DNA of 64,000 nucleotides from Stenocarpella maydis (lineage: Eukaryota; Ascomycota; Sordariomycetes; Diaporthales; Diaporthaceae): the NCBI GenBank assembly GCA_002270565.1, contig NQMI01000007.1, forward strand, positions 620,001 to 684,000, in the 5' to 3' direction. A program made the translations under genes and the position numbers. This document shows positions 58,148 through 64,000 of the stretch, in pieces. Positions within the stretch are counted from its first letter, which is position 1, and every line of letters starts with the position of its first letter. The notes beneath the pieces were generated by a model. It was not told the DNA's origin. It saw nothing but the letters and a program-made list of their open reading frames with translations, and ran no database searches.

Positions 58148-58640
58148 CTACCCATCCTCCTCCCGCCAGACACGTACCTCACTCTGCAGTGGAAGGTCCA
58201 AGACTCCCAAGGTATCGGGGCCATTCCGGGTGTTCAAGGCGTTGTTAACATTGCGTGTGGCGTTGATCTTCCTGACCTCCTTCATCGCCTTCTGTACTGC
58301 CTCTGCTCGTCGAGGAGTTGTGGGTGTAGGAGGCGAGTCCTCTGTTACCCGTGAGTGTGCGCCAAAGACAAGCAGCGTTGGCACAATGCCATCCGGGCCA
58401 ACTGTATCGTTGACCGCCTTGAAGCTTGCCTGGAGTATGACGTCTTTGTTAAACGTGCCAGACAGCTCGGCGTAGAGGATTTCAAACGCTCGACGGAGAG
58501 GATCGTGATACCGTTCGACCTTACCGATCGACCAGTGTGCCTCAGTTAGCACCTATCTACACGTTATCCCCATAATACGTGCCGTGCTACTCGCCGGAGG
58601 CGAAGTTGGTACCTGCATCGTGAACGATGCGGTCAGGGGG
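58148..58640 (-). pseudogene. retrotransposon integrase relic
   Basis: On the minus strand, DRIVHDAGTNFAS starts near 58634 in one frame and shifts to STARIMGIT, an in-frame stop, then EAHWSIGKVERYHDPLRR, LQASFKAVNDTVGPDGIVP and AMKEVRKINATRNVNNALN in another. These are the integrase-core parts of fungal LTR polyproteins (host-DNA joining). At least one frameshift and one stop interrupt it, and both ends of the polyprotein are missing, so it is inactive. It is not AT-shifted like the nest at 45-47 kb, hence likely a different element or too short to be hit by RIP. Confidence 0.82.
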
Positions 58641-58661
58641 TCCTAGATAGGTATCTGATAC

Positions 58662-59162
58662 TCACGCAACCATGATGCGGCGGAGGTTGGCGAGGGATGG
58701 GCGGCCATCCGTCTCTTTCCACCAGAACATGAAGCTCTCCATGCTCATGTAGAAGTCGTCGGATTCATCCGCATGGGACGCTATTTCGTCCATGATGGCA
58801 TTGGCAAAGGTGTTGCTCTGCAGGTAACCTGCGAAGAGCCAGAGGCCCGCAAAAGTGCCGAAACCGCCTACGACGTTGAGCGAGTCCTCCTCTTCGCCCA
58901 TTTTGTCTTTGGCATATTTAACGTACGAGATAAACATCTGGACGTCATAGGGAGTGGCGTGGTCATCCTCCTCGAGCTCGACGACGCCGGTTTGTCCATT
59001 AGCCCAGGGGCCGCTCATGATTAGCCAAAAGTAAAGCGAATGCTTCATCGCCAGCTCTCGGTTGATGGTGTAGGCTTTCCTGCGATTCTTGATGATGATT
59101 CGAATCACCGACGGGGCTGCGACGCCCTCCTGGCTACAAAATTGTATTAGAATATGTTCCAT
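58662..59162 (-). CDS. BTB/POZ-domain protein, possibly truncated
   Basis: The frame gives 166 aa. Residues 20-95 fit a fungal BTB fold: IIIKNRRKAYTINRELAMKHS, then YFWLIMSG, GVVELEEDDHATPYDVQMFISYVKY, and afterwards a helical region typical for BTB proteins (LWLFAGYLQSNTFANAIMDEI). BTB proteins act as interaction modules, often with Cullin-3. An upstream exon ending at 59205 (donor GTAAGA, acceptor TTTGTAG) would join in phase and replace the first Met residues, but it has no start codon in its frame. The stop codon lies 22 nt from the integrase relic, so the protein may have lost its C-terminus to that insertion. Confidence 0.65.
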   Translation of the reverse strand: MEHILIQFCSQEGVAAPSVIRIIIKNRRKAYTINRELAMKHSLYFWLIMSGPWANGQTGVVELEEDDHATPYDVQMFISYVKYAKDKMGEEEDSLNVVGGFGTFAGLWLFAGYLQSNTFANAIMDEIASHADESDDFYMSMESFMFWWKETDGRPSLANLRRIMVA

Positions 59163-60407
59163 GACTCTCGCAGACCGACCCGCGTGTCATCATGTCTTAC
59201 TCGCTGATATGCGGGCGTTTCGCGTCTGGTGCACCGCTGATTAAGCGTAGCGAGGAAGTTGCCCTGAAGCGAAGCGGAAGGGTAACGACGAGCGGAGCTT
59301 TCTCTGTTATAGTGTGAAGCGGCAATATGTTTCTCGAATGGGGATTGGTTAATTAACGTACCTTGGCATGTACTGTACGTACCTAAGCATTTTCAATTAA
59401 TATCACGAGGGTATTACGTGGTATTGAGGAAGAAAGGAGTACCGTCGGTTAAAGCACTATAGGTTGAAAGCTTGCCGCAGGCAGGGGGGTGTAGGGGGTC
59501 TCCCCTTGGGAATTGTATTTATACTTACCTAGGTATTAAATATGTAAAATTCTCTACTCTTTTTGCTCCGCTTTAGGGCAACTTCCTTGCTATGCTCATC
59601 CCTTGATCGCTGCGCCTTTACGGACTACTATGTAACGTTCGTGAACTAGTGCGGCGGTCTACTTTAATTTTAAAACTGTTAGCAGAGCACCAGAACAAAG
59701 GCGTGATGGTGAATTTAGAGATATATACTCATCCCTTGCGTCCTCGCGCGTGCGTTATTGCTGTGTCGATATTGATCTCTGTCCTGCGGTGGACCATCTT
59801 TGGTGTTGGTGATGTGAGCGTGTGCAGAGTACGAGCGCCTTCTGAATTGGATGAATTCTTTCTTGATATTGCCTCTTCCTTCTGTGCTGTGATATTCCTG
59901 TCTCTTTGCTTCTAGGTGGTTTGAGGTGTTGTTACCATAGATCGCGAGACATGGCGCGATTGAGACACCTATAGGTGAACCTCTGTATCTTGTATCGGTG
60001 TCAGTAAATCTTAGTGTGTAGGACTTTAATTTTGTGACTTGAGTTGGTACTTATCCCAAGCTGTAGCGTTGTTATCAGTGTTCTCGGAGATAAGGAGAAA
60101 CACCATACACGGGTTCAGCCTGGTGGGTGTCAGCTGAGCCCAAGCTTTTGGTAAGACAGCATCCCTGTCGTGACAACCCCCAATCCGATGAGGTGACAAG
60201 CGATGCTTGATTCGGACATGGTGTGACCACGTGTGGGCTAAATCAAGTCCAGTTGACAGCCTTCAAACAATAGAGACGATTGTGTGACCTGCCAGGCGTC
60301 CTCTACTACTCCTTATACGGGTTTGTTCCCATCCCTGCCGTGTGGAACACGGGCGTGCCTCTTTCCCTCTCTGGCACACACATATTGTGATCGTCGGCCC
60401 CAACATC
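59163..60407. other. intergenic 1.2 kb with inverted repeat pair
   Basis: No gene is supported; an 88-codon plus-strand frame at 59649-59915 has hydrophobic stretches but no motif. The inverted repeats are listed separately. Confidence 0.5.
59241..59599. mobile_element. MITE-like element with about 35-nt imperfect terminal inverted repeats
   Basis: The left arm around 59242-59276 (core AGGAAGTTGCCCT) and the reverse complement of about 59564-59598 agree at roughly 30 of 35 positions, with interior changes of G/A type. The interior of about 285 nt has no frame. The small size and inverted ends fit a non-autonomous DNA transposon, but no target-site duplication was confirmed. Confidence 0.5.
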
Positions 60408-61136
60408 ATGAGTGATTTCACCAGCAACTCGGTCATCAAACGCGACGCGCCCGACGCGGTGGTCTACGACCTCTCCGAGCCGCACCAGGTCACCATCACC
60501 CTGCCCGCGGGCTCGACATGGAGCAGTAGCCTGCACTGGCACGAGCGGCACGCCGAGTACCTTCGCGTCATCAAAGGCGCCATCCGAGTGACTCTTGGCA
60601 GCCACACCCGCACCATATCAGCAACCGACGCCGAGACGGAAGTGAGGGTCGACCTGAACGTCTGGCACGAGTGGCGGCGGGCTGACGCCGAGGCCGACGA
60701 GGACGTGGTGGTCGTGGAGAGGACCGAACCGGAAGACGGCGAAAAGGCGGTCTTCTTCTGGAACCTCAACGGGGTTATCCTCAGGGCGCAGAGCCTAGAC
60801 TGTCCGCCCTACATGCCGAGGCTGCTGCACGGCATCCTGTTGGACGCCTGGGTTATGCTCAGTCTCTTTGCCATCTTCCGGGGGCTCGATAATATCCCTG
60901 TCTTTGTCAACGTCCTTCAGGCCTTTTCGAAGAGAGGGTTTGTCTTCGCGGAGAAGACGCTGGGATATAACGCCTTGCGTGGCGTGGATCTTATTATTTC
61001 TCGTATACTCTTACTCCTGGCGGCGGCCGTCTCGTTATTGTTTGGGGTTAGAGCTGTACGGGAGGAGTTCACGCCGGACCAAGTGCGACGGAATTGGATC
61101 GCTTCCAAGGCGGACAAAAGAACCAAAAAGGCTTGA
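60408..61136 (+). CDS. cupin-domain protein with C-terminal membrane anchor
   Basis: The intron-less frame gives 242 aa. A single cupin barrel covers about residues 25-125 with the metal site HWH (43-45), Glu50 and His87 (NVWHEWRR), the usual three-His-one-Glu pattern. A helix around 136-158 and a clear transmembrane segment at 193-214 (LIISRILLLLAAAVSLLFGV) follow, then a basic C-terminus (SKADKRTKKA). The protein is probably anchored to an internal membrane with the cupin in the cytosol. Reaction unknown; similar fungal genes are often near metabolic clusters. The start at 60408 is chosen because the sequence before it (WHTHIVIVGPNI) looks like a leader, though it is open in frame. Confidence 0.85.
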   Translation: MSDFTSNSVIKRDAPDAVVYDLSEPHQVTITLPAGSTWSSSLHWHERHAEYLRVIKGAIRVTLGSHTRTISATDAETEVRVDLNVWHEWRRADAEADEDVVVVERTEPEDGEKAVFFWNLNGVILRAQSLDCPPYMPRLLHGILLDAWVMLSLFAIFRGLDNIPVFVNVLQAFSKRGFVFAEKTLGYNALRGVDLIISRILLLLAAAVSLLFGVRAVREEFTPDQVRRNWIASKADKRTKKA

Positions 61137-61628
61137 CTTGCATGTTTCGCATTTTGGATCACTACTAGTTGTTTCCCGCAAGCTGACACAATCACTTCTG
61201 TTGCGAAAGACGCAAAGGCAAAATCCATTTCCTAATTCCAGCCTTTCCACGAACCTTAGCCAAAGCGAACTCTGAGACTGACGGGCCTACACCTACACCT
61301 ATGTAAATGGGAACAAACCGCACCTCGAACCCTCGAACCTTTTTGCAGTGGGGCGGAAAGAAGCTCGCAGGCCATGTTTCCGAGGCGAACCAGCCTACCA
61401 AGCAGTGGGGTTACCAACGCGGATGCTTTTTTCGTTCTGTAATGTACAAGGCGTATCTCGTGCTTCTTCCTCCCAGCATCGAAACTGCAACCACACGCAC
61501 GCGCACGCAAGATAGACTCCAGATAAGAAACTGCTAGGCCAAGAAACAGATAGGAAAACTCCTGCGTCAATGAACATGCCATCCCGTCCGACTATACAGG
61601 TCATGAGCATAATCACATACTTCGTCAG
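61137..61628. other. convergent intergenic region
   Basis: About 0.5 kb between the cupin gene and the HP1 gene; only 3' untranslated sequence is expected. Confidence 0.6.
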
Positions 61629-62833
61629 CTATTGAGTCATGGACCCAATGGCGACAGGCGAGCCACCATCACGGGAAATGCGGATGTGTCGCTCGTAGAA
61701 CCGAAGCATCTAACCAAACCAAGGTCAGCCCTACCGCGCGACACACAGCATCTCTCGACCCCAAGACCTGTCCTGGGTGAACCTACCTTCTGCGGGCACC
61801 TCCTGTAGACAACCTCCTTGGGGTGCTGCGTCTTCTTGCCGTTCTTCCACGTCAGGTAGACGATGAAGGTGCCGTTCTCCTCGTCCTGGCACATGTCCAC
61901 CGTGTCGACCTCCTCGTCCCAGCTGCCGCTCGGCGGTTTCCACTCGGCAGCCCTGGCGGTGGCGGGGGGGGTCGAGTCGGCCGGGTGCCCGGGGGTGGTG
62001 GTGCCGTTGTTCTTGCGGGGCCTCTTGGTGGTCTCGGTAGGCGTGGCCGAGTTGGGCTGCCGGCCGCGCTTGCGGCCCTTGAGCGCGCTTGCGGTCTGCT
62101 CGAAGATCTTCTCGCGGCCGCCGATGCTCTTAAAATACTCCTGCAGGATCTCGGTGGCGTTCTCGCTGGAAGGCGGGGAGGGGGCACTTGTCAGCGGGGC
62201 TGCGAGCGACGCTCCGGGGTTGTTGTTACCTACGCGAGATTGTCTTCGGTTTCCCAAGTCCGGTCGGACTTTTTATCCCAGCCTTCCCACTTCACCTCAA
62301 AACGCGGCTCGCCCTGTGCGAAACATCAGTTGGTGAAACCTCGTGGGAGTTTCTCACCGGCAGGGAACCCACATCGTCGGCAATGTAGTGCGAAAAGATC
62401 TTCTCAACGACGTACCTGCACAGTTGTTAGTGGCACTCGTCAGTCGATGTACCCGGGCCCGCAAATCCTCACTCGTCCTCGCCCATGTCCTCGCCATCCT
62501 CGTCGTCTTCATCGTCCTCATCTTCTTCGTCGGCATCGTCCTTCATTGCCTTGGGATCGGCGACGTCGTCGTCCTCATCGGCGGACTCTTCCTTCTTGGT
62601 CGGCTTGCGCACACGCCCGGTCTTGGTCGCGCTGACAAGGTCGCTCGTCACGGCGAAGTCCCCGGTGTCGGAGTTTTCGTCATCGCTGATGGCTACAGAC
62701 GCGTCAAAATTTTAGCTAGTGTTCCCATGGGAAGTGCCGCCAATTGCACCGCAGCCTTGTCGCGGAAGTGACGCGCCCAAGCAGGCACGAGCTGGTGAGG
62801 TGGTCAGTTTGCGCTGCACTCACCGGGCGGCAT
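61629..62833 (-). CDS. HP1: heterochromatin protein 1 (chromodomain + chromo shadow domain)
   Basis: Six exons (62824-62833, 62473-62692, 62373-62415, 62234-62313, 61787-62165, 61629-61709; minus strand) give 270 aa. Exon 1 is only 10 nt (MPP plus one base). Residues 45-76 are a long Asp/Glu run. The chromodomain spans about 77-125: EYVVEK, split by an intron, then EPRFEVKWEGW and RTWETEDNLA; Tyr78, Trp100 and Trp103 form the expected methyl-lysine aromatic cage, with Trp where Drosophila HP1 has Tyr. A basic hinge (KGRKRGRQ, TTKRPRKN) follows, then the chromo shadow domain at 192-260 (GSWDEEVDTVDM, FIVYLTWKNGKK, VVYRRCPQKMLRFYERHI). It reads H3K9me3 and compacts heterochromatin; in Neurospora the homologue HPO recruits DNA methylation to RIP-altered DNA. 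Confidence 0.96.
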
Positions 62834-64000
62834 GATTGGAGTCAGATCAGCACAATTGGCACTGTTTGAGGCAGGGAGAAGAGCACAGGCTGGGGATGGA
62901 CCTCGACCAAGGTCGGCGTGGTGTGGAATGTGTTGCGGTGCAGTCGAGCGGTGACGCGGAGCCTTTGGCCATACAAAGCGTGAAGCTGCCCTCCGACGCG
63001 CCGGTGGGATTAGCTAAGCGTCTCCGCCTCCCGATAAGATAGGCGCCGAGAGCTGCAGGGATTCTCGCCCAGCATTGGTGACGGGAGCTGCATCGACGAA
63101 TATCTGCAGTCTGTCTACATCCTATTGGGTCACTATGTCTTTTCTTCACATTGGTCTTGCGAGTTGGTGCTAGGTCGACGATGCTCCCGTCGACACCATC
63201 TCACCGACGGAATGCTCCTCAATTGTCGGAGAAGGGAAGGGCGTGCAGTCTAATGTCCACGGGGCATCTATCTGCTACTCCATGGACCCTGACGTCTGGA
63301 TGATTTGGGGTTTCTTCGTCTGGTCACGGAAAGCCGACAAGACTTTTGCGCGAGGCCTATCCAGAATTGGCTAGGCTTTCGAGCAGGACCTCACATTGAT
63401 CACCTCCCGGCCTCTTCGCTTGTCCCCTCCTCCGGAGCCGAAGGAGAGTGTGTGGACCATGGCAGGCTCACTGCGCTAGTGCTGGGCAGATGCTGAGCTC
63501 GTCCTCGGCAGGTCGGCCCATCCGGCGCCGTGAGGGGGCCGACGCTCCGAGTAGGCAAAATATAAAGTCATCGAACTCTATGGCGATTGCCATGGTCATT
63601 TTGTGCATGCCATTAAGAGAAGCAGCGCGGAAAGACCAAGATGAAGCCGTAGACAATGTCCAATCTCGTTGGCTCACCGTTGTTCTTGCCCCGTGCTTTC
63701 TGGGGGATCCACCGGCTGCAAATTACACTAGCAGCTGTCCAGGACAGAGTCTCATTTCACGATCCTAATTCCGAGAGCTTCTTTCTTGCATGCTAGCTGG
63801 GTGGGTGGGAGTCAGCCGCCTCCATCGTGCAAGTCGCCAATTTGGGCAAGGCTTCTCGGGGATCCAAGCCGCCCGTAGTTCCATGAGCAGTGGGGTCAGA
63901 ATCTTTTGAAGATCGTCCCGCGGCGGAACACCGACGGGATTGGGGCAATCGGCCGAAATTTGGACTGCTGGAGGGTGCCGACCCAAATCATACATGACAT
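62834..64000. other. right-hand intergenic region
   Basis: The stretch is upstream of HP1 and ends at the window edge. Short frames (62847-63149, 63468-63677, 63765-63995) have no support. Confidence 0.5.

Overview
The window is nuclear DNA of a filamentous ascomycete, most likely a Sordariomycete. The evidence is many short introns (46-131 nt) with GT/AG ends and CTNA-type branch points, fungal-only protein families (CFEM, Zn2Cys6, AA9, PTR2, ThrE/Prm10-like), secreted plant-cell-wall enzymes, and repeats whose C-to-T decay looks like RIP. Exon joins below were worked out by hand from splice signals, reading phase and protein continuity; all summed lengths are multiples of three.

Layout. 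1-1 kb: part of a Tc1/mariner-type transposase, cut by the window edge. 1.8-29 kb: a GC-richer, gene-dense block with a CFEM GPI-type surface protein, a Cys-rich single-pass membrane protein, an AA9 LPMO, an acidic orphan protein, a multi-pass membrane protein, two 67-aa genes, a GH43 glycosidase, an Artemis/SNM1 nuclease, an SDR-like oxidoreductase, a PTR2 peptide transporter, an LCM-type methyltransferase and a ThrE/Prm10-like transporter. 31-39 kb: a two-exon orphan gene, a DHA2 MFS transporter, an unrecognised gene, and an aquaporin. 39-48 kb: gene-poor and AT-rich, with a 410-nt nearly pure A/T tract and a nest of RIP-decayed LTR-retrotransposon pieces in both orientations. 48-64 kb: a Zn2Cys6 regulator with a short C-terminus, an MFS sugar porter, a GH74-CBM1 xyloglucanase, a retroelement integrase relic beside a BTB-domain gene, a cupin membrane protein and heterochromatin protein 1 (HP1).

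How they fit together. AA9, GH43, GH74-CBM1 and the sugar porter form a plausible plant-biomass kit: oxidative cleavage of cellulose, hydrolysis of side chains and xyloglucan, and sugar uptake. The regulator, porter and GH74 lie consecutively on the plus strand at 48-58 kb. PTR2 and the two MFS carriers add nutrient or drug transport. No secondary-metabolite backbone gene, CRISPR array, rRNA or convincing tRNA was seen. The most unusual non-coding signal is the palindrome TACCTAGGTA, found six times exactly and only between genes.
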